Part shown: positions 25,902-34,195 of the stretch, piece by piece
Layout of the letters: every line of letters begins with the position of its first letter
Numbering within the stretch: position 1 is the stretch's first letter
Assembly (NCBI GenBank): GCA_963817615.1
Contig: CAWFPH010000001.1
Location: 124,001 to 188,000, forward strand
Direction of reading: 5' to 3'
Length of the DNA stretch: 64,000 nucleotides
Source of the DNA: FEN-1219 sp963817615
GTDB lineage: Bacteria; Pseudomonadota; Gammaproteobacteria; Steroidobacterales; Rariloculaceae
The notes under the pieces: model-generated
Told to the model about the DNA's origin: nothing
Seen by the model: only the letters and a program-made list of their open reading frames with translations
Database searches by the model: none
Translations under genes and position numbers: made by a program

Positions 25902-28679
25902 CTATTTCTCGGCAGCCGTCTTATACGCGTCGGGAGAGTCCGTCGCGAGGAATTGGTATTTGCGCTTCCACGCCTCGGCGGATTCAGTGAGCTTCTTGAT
26001 CGCGGCTTCTTGCTCTTTGATCGTGCCCATCAACCGCGTCACCGAAGCGTCGCGCTCCTTCAGTTTCGCCGCGTCGCCGCCGGCGCCGCTCTGGCGGGCG
26101 AGCGCCTCGCGAAGCTGGGCGATTTCGCGCTCGAGCGCGTCCATTGCTGAGCGATCCTTTTCGGACATGGCCTTGAGGCGCATCGTCTCGGATTCGCTGC
26201 CGCGAAGCTTGGCGAGCTTGCGCTGCTGCTCGTCGACGTCGGCTTGCAGCCGGTCGATGACCTGGTTCTTCGTCTCGAGGTCCTTCTGCAGGCGCTCGAT
26301 CTCGTGGCTCTTCTCGTCACCGGACTTCTGCATGCTGCGCGCGGCCTTGAGATCGGCTTCGAGCGACTGGATGAGCTCGGCCTGCGTATTCAGACGCTCT
26401 TCGAGCTGCGTCGAGCGCGATTCGCTTACGGCGAGCTGCTCCTTCGTTTGGGTCGCGCCGTGATGGCGGGCGACGGTTTCTTCCGTCTCCTTGAGCTCCG
26501 CTTTGAGCGCATCGATGCGCTGCAGCAGCTTTTGCTGGTTGGCCTCGGCCGCCGCCTTGTAGGTACGCAAGCCGTCGAGCCCGGCTTTCAGCGCGACGTT
26601 CGCCTTCTGCTTGGCGCGCAACGCAGCGAGCAGCGACGCAATCAAACGCTTGCGCCGCTGCACGAGGCGCTCGAAGTGCGCAGCCTTGCCGAGACGCCAT
26701 TTCGCCTCCTGGTAACGCTCCTCTGCCTCCTCGGCCCGCTCTTGGAGCTTCGTCATCGCCTCGCGACGCTCGTTCGCGAGCGCGCCGACGTTCTCGGAAT
26801 GTTCCTTCTCTTCCTTGAGCTCCGCCTCGAGGCCGGCCATTTGCTCGCGCGCATCGTCGCGCTGGCGCACCAGGGCCGCCTGCTCCGTGCGCAGCGCTTG
26901 GAGCTCCCGATCCTTGCCCGCCGCAATGGCAGCCGAGGCGTCGAGTCGCTCGAGAAGGTCCGAGAGCTCGGTTTCGAGCCGCTGCTTGTGGTTGCGGAGC
27001 AGCTCGACCTCGCGATTCGCGCCCAGCAGTGTGTCACGCAAGCTCTTGAGCTCGCCGCCGGCCGCCTCGAGCATCGCGCGCGCTTGAGCGAGCTCGGCTT
27101 CGAGCGCCGCAATGGAGCGATCGCGCGCCGCCACGTCGTCGTCGCGGGCGGCGAGCTGTCGACTGTGCTGTTCTCGCTCGGCCGCTTGTTCATCCAGGCG
27201 GCGGTCTCGCTCGGCGAGTTGCTCGCGGATCGCCCGCACTTCGGCGTCGCGCTCCGCGAGCCGTGCCCCTTGTGCGTCGATCTCGGCATCGCGCTGCGTG
27301 ACGAGAGCGGTCTGCGCCGATACCGCATCGCCGCGCTCCGCGGCGAGGGCGGCTTGGGTGGACAGTGCCGCATCGCGTTCCGCGAGGAGGGCGGCTTGCG
27401 CGGCTACTTCCCGATCACGAGCCGCGATTTGATCCGTCAGCGCCGCCAGCCGATTGTCGTGATCCTCGGCTCGTGCGGCGAGCTGTCGGTCGAGATCGGC
27501 GATGTGGTGGCCTTGCGCCGCGAGCCGCTCGTCGCGTTCGGCTAGCCATTGCTCGCGCTCCGCGAGCGCCGCTTCGAGCCGTTGAGCGGTGCCGGCGGCT
27601 TCGCGCTCGTTCGTCTCGACCTGTGCGAGCGTTGCGCGCAAGCGATCGAGCTCCGCGGCGAGCGCATCGGCTTGCCGGTGCGAGTCGCTCTGCGCCACGC
27701 GCAAAGCATCGCGCTCGGCCTCGATTTGGGCTGCGTTGCGGCGTTCGCTCTCGGTTCTCGCGCGCAGCGCCTCGAGATCGGCCGCGATGGCCGCGGTCTG
27801 CGTGTCGCGCACTTGGCGCTGCTCATCTTGCTGTCTGAGCTCGCCGCGAACCTGCTCGAGCGCGGCGGACAGCTCCATGATGCGATGATCGCGCTCACCC
27901 GTGAGCGCGTGCGAGCGCTCGAGCTCGGCTTGCGCCGTGCGCTGCAAGGACTGCTGCTCCGCCAGCGCACGCTGTGCCTCGCTGAGCTCTCCCTTCAGCG
28001 CCGCCCGTGCGGTGTGCGCTTCCGTGAGCGCTTGCTCGAAGCTTGCGATCTGGCGTTTGAAAGTTTCGAGCTGCGTCTGCAATTCGACTGAGGCATCGGC
28101 CGCCTCCTGCTGCTCGCGCAAATCCGCGAGCTCGGTCTGCAGTGCGATCAGCCTTTGATCTCGGTCTTCGATCTGAGCGCGCAGCTCGTCCAGCTCCGCG
28201 GGCTCGATCGTCTCGGCGTTCGGCATTGCGGCGGGGTTCGGCCCCCCCGCGCGCAATTGGTCGATCAGCGCGTCGCGTTCGGCGATTTGTTGGCGGAGAT
28301 TCGTGAGGCGAGTCTTGTAGTCGCGGGTCTCGCCGTCGATTTCCTCCGCTTTGGCTCGCCAGAAGTTCACCTCTTTCTTGGTGAGCTTCTCGGGCCCCGA
28401 TTCGGCGATCTCCAGCTTCTTCTTGAGCTGCGCGACCTTGGCGCGCTCGCTTTCGGCGACCTCTTCCAGGTGCTGGGCCTCGCGCTGCCAGCGCAGCCGT
28501 TCCGCTTCTATGCTTTCGAGGCGATGGGTGAGAACGTCGAGCTGTTCTTCGAGTCGGTTTTTCGGCGACCTCTTGCGTTTGAGCTGATCATTCAGCTCGG
28601 AAGCACGGGCTTCCGAGGCGCGCAGCGCGTTTTGCAGGAGGGCGAACGCCTGTTCGGCTAATTCCCGGGGGTTAGCCAT
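25902..28679 (-). CDS. Large cytoplasmic coiled-coil protein
   Basis: A 925-residue protein almost wholly of heptad-like sequence rich in Glu, Ala, Arg, Gln and Leu, with no signal peptide or membrane segment. A middle part (about 360-530) is built of short units based on AERDAEV / LAARDREV. Residues about 650-700 break the pattern with a basic stretch (FERLVQRRKRLIASLLAALR), and the end is EAWKRKYQFLATDSPDAYK. It resembles bacterial coiled-coil cytoskeletal proteins in general build, but I recognise no named family. It is cotranscribed with the membrane protein downstream and divergent from the sugar isomerase gene. A scaffold role is inference. Confidence 0.65.
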   Translation of the reverse strand: MANPRELAEQAFALLQNALRASEARASELNDQLKRKRSPKNRLEEQLDVLTHRLESIEAERLRWQREAQHLEEVAESERAKVAQLKKKLEIAESGPEKLTKKEVNFWRAKAEEIDGETRDYKTRLTNLRQQIAERDALIDQLRAGGPNPAAMPNAETIEPAELDELRAQIEDRDQRLIALQTELADLREQQEAADASVELQTQLETFKRQIASFEQALTEAHTARAALKGELSEAQRALAEQQSLQRTAQAELERSHALTGERDHRIMELSAALEQVRGELRQQDEQRQVRDTQTAAIAADLEALRARTESERRNAAQIEAERDALRVAQSDSHRQADALAAELDRLRATLAQVETNEREAAGTAQRLEAALAEREQWLAERDERLAAQGHHIADLDRQLAARAEDHDNRLAALTDQIAARDREVAAQAALLAERDAALSTQAALAAERGDAVSAQTALVTQRDAEIDAQGARLAERDAEVRAIREQLAERDRRLDEQAAEREQHSRQLAARDDDVAARDRSIAALEAELAQARAMLEAAGGELKSLRDTLLGANREVELLRNHKQRLETELSDLLERLDASAAIAAGKDRELQALRTEQAALVRQRDDAREQMAGLEAELKEEKEHSENVGALANERREAMTKLQERAEEAEERYQEAKWRLGKAAHFERLVQRRKRLIASLLAALRAKQKANVALKAGLDGLRTYKAAAEANQQKLLQRIDALKAELKETEETVARHHGATQTKEQLAVSESRSTQLEERLNTQAELIQSLEADLKAARSMQKSGDEKSHEIERLQKDLETKNQVIDRLQADVDEQQRKLAKLRGSESETMRLKAMSEKDRSAMDALEREIAQLREALARQSGAGGDAAKLKERDASVTRLMGTIKEQEAAIKKLTESAEAWKRKYQFLATDSPDAYKTAAEK

Positions 28680-28771
28680 CGCTCGAGTTCAATGAACGGA
28701 ATTGGCCGAAGCCTATCCCGTCTCGACAGAAATGGACGCGGTATTCAGTCACGTTTTGACATAAACGGATC

Positions 28772-30097
28772 ATGGCATACTGCCACGATCATTGCGGGGT
28801 TGGCCAGGTGTCGAACGGAACGGAAGCGGCCGCGTTGTTGGCCGGAGATCCTGTCATCGCCGAGCGTCTCGCTTCGAAGCTGCTGATTCCGCGCAAAGAC
28901 AACTTCGTTGCTCGCCCTTGGGGCGGTCGAAATCTCGCCGCATTCAAACAGGTATCGTCGGCGATATTGGGCGGTCCGTTCGGCGAGTCGTTCGAGCTTT
29001 CGGCAGACGATCGAGATGCGGAGGCACGCGCGCATCCGAGCAAGATCGAGCTGGACGACGGCTCGGACGTGAGCTTGCCGGCTTTGCTCGTGGCTCACGG
29101 CGAACGCCTGCTCGGGCACGACTTCTTACGGCGGTACGGTGCGCGCTGGCCGCTGCTGCCGAAGCTGCTCGACGTGGCCGAGATCCTCTCGGTCCAGGCA
29201 CACCCCCCCGGCAACACCGAGGTGTACGTCGTCGTCGCAGCGGATGTGGGTGCGACGATTCGGCTCGGTTTCAGCCGCGACGTCGATGCGGACGCGCTCG
29301 AGGCGCAACTCGTTCGCGGCCGTCGTGAGCAGCGGCGCCTGCTCGAGCTCTGCGGTCCCGCGGTTGATCAGCAGGCGCTGCATCGTGACCTGCAGCGATT
29401 CTTCACGGCGCGATCCCAGCCGCTCGAGGTGTCGGGCGCCGCGTTCGACAGCGTTGCACACAAGGGTGCCGGCGCGGAGTTTGCGGCGCTCGCGGCGTCG
29501 CTGCGGGAGCTCTATTGGCACGTGCTGGACGAGCTCAACGCGGTGCCGGTCGAGGCGGGACAGGTGCTCTATAACGCGAACCCCGCTCGGCTCGTGGCGG
29601 CGGGTGCGCCACGCTCGGCCGAGGCGCATGCGCTCGGGGATCCTGAAGGGCGCGAGATACTCGCGCTGGAGATCCGACGTCCGGGGCCGACGCTGCGCGC
29701 CTGGGACAACGTGCGTTTCCCGCTGCGAGAGATCGACGTCGGCGGCGCGCTCGCCGCGCTGAACCTTCGCGCAACGACGCCCGAGGAGTTCATCGTTGCG
29801 CCGCAGCCCGTGCCGGGGCGCCCCGGCGTGAGCCGCTCGGTCGTGGACGAGCATTTCCGCATCGAGCATCTTGCGCCGACGCTCCTCGCGTCGATCGACG
29901 TGCCGGCGTCGGCGCCGCATTCGTTGCACCTGCTCGAGGGCGCGGTAAGCGTCTACGCGACGGACGGCGAGATCGTTGGGCGGCTGGCACGCGGCGACTC
30001 CGCGCTCGTTCCCTGCGGCGTGGGTGCGTACCGCGTCGTCGCCGACACGCCGCAGGCGATGCTCGTGAAGGTGGATCTGCCGCCTTATGACGCGTAA
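28772..30097 (+). CDS. Type I mannose-6-phosphate isomerase-like protein
   Basis: The 441-residue product shows the class I PMI layout: NFVARPWGGRNLAAFK near the start, the metal-site segment ILSVQAHPPGNTEVY (Gln, His and Glu in place) and a C-terminal cupin with HSLHLLEGAVSV. Family role: interconverts mannose-6-P and fructose-6-P with zinc. The usual Asp after QxHP is Pro here, and the sequence is divergent, so the substrate is uncertain. An in-frame GTG at 28808 is an alternative start; TTGACA at 28756-28761 might be a -35 box that would favour it. The stop overlaps alr by 11 bases. Confidence 0.7.
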   Translation: MAYCHDHCGVGQVSNGTEAAALLAGDPVIAERLASKLLIPRKDNFVARPWGGRNLAAFKQVSSAILGGPFGESFELSADDRDAEARAHPSKIELDDGSDVSLPALLVAHGERLLGHDFLRRYGARWPLLPKLLDVAEILSVQAHPPGNTEVYVVVAADVGATIRLGFSRDVDADALEAQLVRGRREQRRLLELCGPAVDQQALHRDLQRFFTARSQPLEVSGAAFDSVAHKGAGAEFAALAASLRELYWHVLDELNAVPVEAGQVLYNANPARLVAAGAPRSAEAHALGDPEGREILALEIRRPGPTLRAWDNVRFPLREIDVGGALAALNLRATTPEEFIVAPQPVPGRPGVSRSVVDEHFRIEHLAPTLLASIDVPASAPHSLHLLEGAVSVYATDGEIVGRLARGDSALVPCGVGAYRVVADTPQAMLVKVDLPPYDA

Positions 30098-31184
30098 GGC
30101 GGAAGGCACCGGCACGCTCGTCGTCGATCTCGATGCGATCGCGGCGAACTACCGCGCGTTGCGAGAAGCCGCGGCACCGGCCGAATGTGCAGCGGTGGTC
30201 AAGGCGGACGGCTATGGCTTGGGCGCCGAGCCGATCGTGCGACGGCTGGCGGGCGAAGGCTGCCGCCGTTTTTTCGTCGCGACGCTCGACGAGGCGCGGC
30301 GGCTGCGTGCGGCTGCGGGGCGCGCGGAGCTCTACGTGCTCGACGGCGTTCTCGGCGACGAGGCCGACGCATTCGCGTCCGCCGGCGCTCGGCCGGTGTT
30401 GAACTCGCTCGAGCAGATCGCCCGCTGGGGTGGCCGCGGTGCGGCGCTGTTGCATATCGACACCGGTATGGGGCGGCTCGGCCTGAGCTCCGCGGAGGTG
30501 GAGCGGCTCGCACGCGACTCGGCGCTGCTGGCAGGCGTGCACGTCGAGCTCGTGCTCACGCATCTCGCGTGCGCCGACGAGCCCGGCCACGCGCTGAACC
30601 CGCTGCAGCTCGAGCGTTTCGAGGCGCTGCGGCGCCGGCTGCCGACCGCGCCGACGTCGATCGGTAACTCGGCCGCGATCTTCCTCGGGCCGGAGTATCG
30701 GGGCGACGTGGTGCGGCCCGGCATCGCGCTATACGGCGGCAGCCCGTTCGCTATGGACGTTCCGAATCCCGTGCTGCCCGTCGTGCGCCTCGAAGCGAAA
30801 ATCCTGCAGATCCGCACCATTGATGACGGACAGACCGTCGGCTACGGTGCAACCTACGGTGCGCAACCGCCCGCGCGCCTCGCGGTGCTCGGCGTCGGTT
30901 ATGCCGACGGCTATCCCCGCTGCCTCGGCAATCGCGGCGTGGCGGCCGTCGGCGGCGTGCGCGTGCCGGTCGTCGGCCGCGTGTCGATGGACCTCGTCTG
31001 CATTGATGTGTCGAGCCTGCCGCCGAGCGCCGTGCGGGTGGGGGATTGGGCCGAGCTGATCGGTGCAACGATCTCCGTGGACGAAGTGGCGGCCGCCGCA
31101 GGCACCATCTCCTACGAGATACTCACCCGGTTGGGGAGCCGCCTCGCACGCGAATACGTCGGCGCAGACGACGAGGAGGGCTGA
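30087..31184 (+). CDS. alr: Alanine racemase
   Basis: A PLP enzyme making D-Ala for peptidoglycan. The 365-residue product has the PLP Lys39 (AVVKADGYGLG), the catalytic Tyr253 (TVGYGATY), and GRVSMDLVCIDVS in the C-terminal beta domain. Its start lies inside the end of the isomerase-like gene, and the transaminase starts two bases after its stop, so expression is coupled. D-Ala made here would feed the peptide crosslinking done by the PBPs encoded at 18-24 kb. Confidence 0.95.
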   Translation: MTRKAEGTGTLVVDLDAIAANYRALREAAAPAECAAVVKADGYGLGAEPIVRRLAGEGCRRFFVATLDEARRLRAAAGRAELYVLDGVLGDEADAFASAGARPVLNSLEQIARWGGRGAALLHIDTGMGRLGLSSAEVERLARDSALLAGVHVELVLTHLACADEPGHALNPLQLERFEALRRRLPTAPTSIGNSAAIFLGPEYRGDVVRPGIALYGGSPFAMDVPNPVLPVVRLEAKILQIRTIDDGQTVGYGATYGAQPPARLAVLGVGYADGYPRCLGNRGVAAVGGVRVPVVGRVSMDLVCIDVSSLPPSAVRVGDWAELIGATISVDEVAAAAGTISYEILTRLGSRLAREYVGADDEEG

Positions 31185-31186
31185 GC

Positions 31187-32110
31187 GTGACCGAGCTCAA
31201 GAGCATGACGAACGTCGACGGCGCAATCGTACCGACCGCCGAAGCGCGCGTGCCGGTGCTCGATCGCGGCTTTCTATACGGCGATTCGATCTACGAGGTC
31301 TTCCGGACCTACGACGGCGTGCCGCTGTTCTACGAAGAGCACTGGGCGCGATTCCTGAACTCTGCCGCGTTGATCCGGATGAACATCGGACTCTCGCTCG
31401 AACGCCTGACCGCCGAGATTCGTGCGACGGTTCGCGCGAGCGGCGCGGCGCCGCTGCGTCGCGATGTCTACGTGCGCTACATCGTCACGCGCGGCGACGG
31501 CGCGGTCGATTTGTCGCCCGGCGCCGATCTCCTGCCGCGCCTCGTGATCATCGTGCGCGACGTGCCGTCTTGGGCGCCCGTGCTCTACTCGCGCGGCGTC
31601 GCCGCAGCGATCGCAGGTACTCGGCGCAATCCCGCGACCGCGCTCGACCCCAACATCAAGGGCGGCAATTACTTGAACAACGTGCTCGGCGTGATCGACG
31701 CCCGCACACTCGGTGCGGACGATTGCATCATGTTGAACGACGCGGGGCTCGTGACGGAGGCTTCCAACAGCAACGTGTTCTTCGTGCTCGACGGCGTGCT
31801 CGTGACTCCGGCGCAAAGCGCCGCGAATCTTCGCGGTCTCACGAAGGCGGCCGTCCACGCGACGTGCAATGCGCACGGTCTTCCGACCGTTGAGCGCGAC
31901 GTGCCGGCGTCGGCCCTGCCGCGGGCCACCGAATGTTTCCTGACGAGCGCGACGCGCGAGGTGATGCCGGTTGTCACGCTGCGTCTGCTCGACGGTACGG
32001 TGCTCGCGTTCCCCGAGGGCGGCGGTCCGATCACGCGCCGCGTCGCGAGCTACTACAAGGAGCACGTGGCGGCGTACGTCCGCCTGCATTCGGACTTCTC
32101 GCTGTTTTGA
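31187..32110 (+). CDS. Fold-type IV PLP transaminase (branched-chain or D-amino-acid type)
   Basis: A 307-residue class IV aminotransferase. LDRGFLYGDSIYEVFRTYDG near the start, the PLP Lys158 (DPNIKGGNYLNNV) and Glu191 (LVTEASNSNVFFV) are all present. The family includes IlvE, D-amino-acid transaminase and aminodeoxychorismate lyase. Sitting two bases after alr hints at a D-Ala to D-Glu transamination, but the active-site loops cannot settle this by eye. The GTG start at 31187 has a good GAGGAGG upstream inside alr. Confidence 0.8.
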   Translation: MTELKSMTNVDGAIVPTAEARVPVLDRGFLYGDSIYEVFRTYDGVPLFYEEHWARFLNSAALIRMNIGLSLERLTAEIRATVRASGAAPLRRDVYVRYIVTRGDGAVDLSPGADLLPRLVIIVRDVPSWAPVLYSRGVAAAIAGTRRNPATALDPNIKGGNYLNNVLGVIDARTLGADDCIMLNDAGLVTEASNSNVFFVLDGVLVTPAQSAANLRGLTKAAVHATCNAHGLPTVERDVPASALPRATECFLTSATREVMPVVTLRLLDGTVLAFPEGGGPITRRVASYYKEHVAAYVRLHSDFSLF

Positions 32111-32309
32111 AGCGGTGTGACGCGAGCAGAGCGATGGGCGGCGCGGCTGATCGTCGGTGGCTCGCCAATCCCGTCCGGGGCCGGAACGGGTGCCCTAGAG
32201 GGGCGCGCCGTACGGGGACCCGCAAAGCCGCGCGGTTGCGCTAGAATATCGGGCGGAGCCTACACGACTGCGAAAAATCGGGCTCCAGAGCGCTGGCTCT
32301 AAGCAACAC

Positions 32310-32386
32310 GCGCCCGTAGTTCAGCTGGATAGAACGTCGGCCTACGAAGCCGAAAGTCGGGAGTTCGAATCTCTCCGGGCGCGCCA
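32310..32386 (+). tRNA. tRNA-Arg (anticodon ACG), CCA encoded
   Basis: A full 77-nt cloverleaf: acceptor GCGCCCG pairs with CGGGCGC, the anticodon stem TCGGC/GCCGA holds loop CTACGAA (ACG), the T arm is GGGAGTTCGAATCTCTC, and CCA lies at 32384-32386. The 3' end is repeated twice further right, marking this gene as an integration site. Confidence 0.96.
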
Positions 32387-32389
32387 AAT
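32373..32389 (+). repeat. att-like repeat, copy 1 (tRNA-Arg 3' end)
   Basis: CTCCGGGCGCGCCAAAT covers the end of the T arm, the acceptor strand, CCA and three bases beyond. It is identical to the 17 bases at 33941-33957. Confidence 0.75.
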
Positions 32390-32750
32390 CCCTGGTCCAT
32401 GTCTGTCCATCGTGTCCACCGATGTCCAGCCACGCCCGCGTCGCTGCTCGTGATTCCTGTCCACGAGTGTCCATCGCTATCCAACGCATCCGATCGTCCA
32501 ATCTGGAAGCGTCGAAAGTCGGGCCAGCTGGCACTGCCCCGTCTGGCTGCTCGCCTCTCACATGCTCGTCAACCTGGCGCGAGTGCGCGCGTTGCCCCTC
32601 GGGCGCCGGCTTGACGCTCGCGCCGGTTGGAGCGCAAAGCGGACCACAAATGTTAGATTTCAGGCTTCAGCGGGAGGGCCGCTATCGACCCACCCCGGTC
32701 CCTCGCCCTGCGATTCTCCAAACCCAACAAGACAAGAAAGGGAATCAACA
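32387..32750. other. Non-coding stretch between tRNA-Arg and the O-methyltransferase
   Basis: It holds the GTCCA array at its left end and the ribosome site AAAGGGAATCAACA just before the ATG at 32751. The long frame through it joins the methyltransferase frame, but its residues do not look like the family, so I do not extend the gene. I find no promoter I would defend. Confidence 0.6.
32395..32500 (+). repeat. Phased array of seven GTCCA motifs next to tRNA-Arg
   Basis: GTCCA starts at 32395, 32405, 32414, 32424, 32459, 32469 and 32496. The first four are 10, 9 and 10 bases apart, and two later ones are 10 apart, so they face one side of the helix. Several units read TGTCCA-N-CG. The pattern fits arm-type binding sites of a tyrosine integrase next to its core site, which is inference. 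Confidence 0.6.
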
Positions 32751-33746
32751 ATGCCGCCTACGCCCGAAGAGCAAATTCTCGGCATCGTCAACAACCACTG
32801 GCAGAGCTGCTGTGTCGGTGCTGCTGCCCAACTCGAGCTCGCCGATCATTTAGCTGATGGTCCCTTGCACGTCGACGTTCTTGCTAGGCGCACAAACACG
32901 CACGGGCCGAGCCTCTATCGGATGCTGCGGGCTCTGGAGAGCACGGGGATCTTCATGCAGGCCTCGCCCGGAGTATTTGGCAACACGCCTGCGAGCGATT
33001 GCCTGCGCCGTAATCTAGCGGGCTCCAACTGGGCTTGGATTCGCTTTACGCTCAGCTCGGGCGCGCCGGTATTCGAGGGGTGGCGAGGGTTGATGCTATC
33101 CCTGAAGAATGGGCGTCCCGGCTTCGATCAAGTGACGGGCGAGAATGCGTGGCAACACATGCAATCGAATCCTCGAACGTACACGATCTTCAATGAGGCG
33201 ATGCGGGACCTGAGCGCGTCGATTAGTCCGGCCGTGGCTGCGGCGTTCGATTGGAGCCGATACCCTGTGATCGCCGATATCGGAGGCGGAATCGGTTCGC
33301 AATTGGCGAGCATCCTCGAAGCGCATCCCTCTTGCCGAGGCATTCTTTTCGATCAACCGAACGTCGTCGCAGAGGCACCGGACGACAGCCGAATCCAGCG
33401 TGTCGGCGGAGACTTCTTCAAGGATATTCCCGTCCAAGCTGACGCCTACGTGATGCGTTGGCTTCTTCACGACTGGTCAGACGAGGAATCCGTTGCCATT
33501 CTGACCAACGTTAAAAAAGTCGCGAGTCCGAAAGCTCGCCTGATGTTGGTGGAGTCGGTGATCCCGGAAACGCCCGAATTCGATATGGGCAAGTGGATGG
33601 ACCTGAACATGATGGTGATGGCCACTGGGCGGGAGCGAACAGCCGCCGAGTTTCGCGACCTGCTTGAGCAGGCTGGTTTTGCCCTCGAGCAGATCGTCCA
33701 GACGCCTTCGCCGCTCAGCATCGTCGTGGGCAAGCCAATAGCCTGA
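32751..33746 (+). CDS. SAM-dependent O-methyltransferase (plant/bacterial small-molecule type)
   Basis: A 331-residue enzyme of the acetylserotonin/hydroxyneurosporene O-methyltransferase family. An N-terminal winged-helix dimerisation domain (GPSLYRMLRALESTGIF) precedes the Rossmann fold, with SAM motif VIADIGGGIGSQLASIL and the likely catalytic His in RWLLHDWSDEESV. Relatives methylate phenols, polyketides or carotenoid precursors; the substrate here is unknown. It is the only gene between att-like copies 1 and 2. Codon use looks less GC-biased than in the flanking housekeeping genes, as expected for acquired DNA. Confidence 0.85.
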   Translation: MPPTPEEQILGIVNNHWQSCCVGAAAQLELADHLADGPLHVDVLARRTNTHGPSLYRMLRALESTGIFMQASPGVFGNTPASDCLRRNLAGSNWAWIRFTLSSGAPVFEGWRGLMLSLKNGRPGFDQVTGENAWQHMQSNPRTYTIFNEAMRDLSASISPAVAAAFDWSRYPVIADIGGGIGSQLASILEAHPSCRGILFDQPNVVAEAPDDSRIQRVGGDFFKDIPVQADAYVMRWLLHDWSDEESVAILTNVKKVASPKARLMLVESVIPETPEFDMGKWMDLNMMVMATGRERTAAEFRDLLEQAGFALEQIVQTPSPLSIVVGKPIA

Positions 33747-34195
33747 TGATGCGTGGGGCACTCGACGTGCTGTCGGAGGCCAGTCGATGAGCGACTGCTA
33801 CTGGCCGAAAGCGGACCCGCGATGTGCTGCGGACCGGACGTTCGCGTATGGCCTGAATGCGACGCGAAGCGGTCAACCATAGCCGGTACACTTCTTGGTA
33901 CACCTCGCTGCAGTCCTTGCACAGCGTGAACCTGGGAGCACTCCGGGCGCGCCAAATTCCCTGCGGTCCCTTCGAGACCCGCCAATGCCTTGAAGGGTAA
34001 AGGCGATGTCCGGAGCCCTAGATCCCTTACGTAGGTCGGCCGCTCGCAAGAACGCGAGTCTCAACAGTTTTTGATCGTCGCTGCGTCGGGCGGCGATGCC
34101 CAACCGTTATCGGCAGGACGAAATTGGCATCTATCCGGCGCGTTCGGGCGGGACCAAACTCGCGCCCTCAGGATTGCAGCGCCGGGGAGTGCGAA
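33747..34195. other. Non-coding stretch holding att-like copy 2
   Basis: It contains the repeat at 33941-33957 and, just before it, GGTACAC twice (about 33893 and 33905). I see no gene. The frame that runs in from 34124 precedes the tannase signal peptide and looks untranslated. Confidence 0.55.
33941..33957 (+). repeat. att-like repeat, copy 2
   Basis: CTCCGGGCGCGCCAAAT is identical to the tRNA-Arg 3' end. With the bases before it, 33935-33956 also matches 37080-37101 over 22 bases with one mismatch, so copies 2 and 3 are closer to each other in that flank than to the tRNA. Confidence 0.7.

Noticed and set aside
28756..28784. TTGACA at 28756 as promoter of the isomerase-like gene
   Set aside because: No fair -10 box lies 16-18 bases on; noted only as a hint about the start codon.
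32117..32309. Leader or small RNA between the transaminase gene and tRNA-Arg
   Set aside because: Only a TAGAAT at 32242 resembles a -10; no supported RNA or gene.
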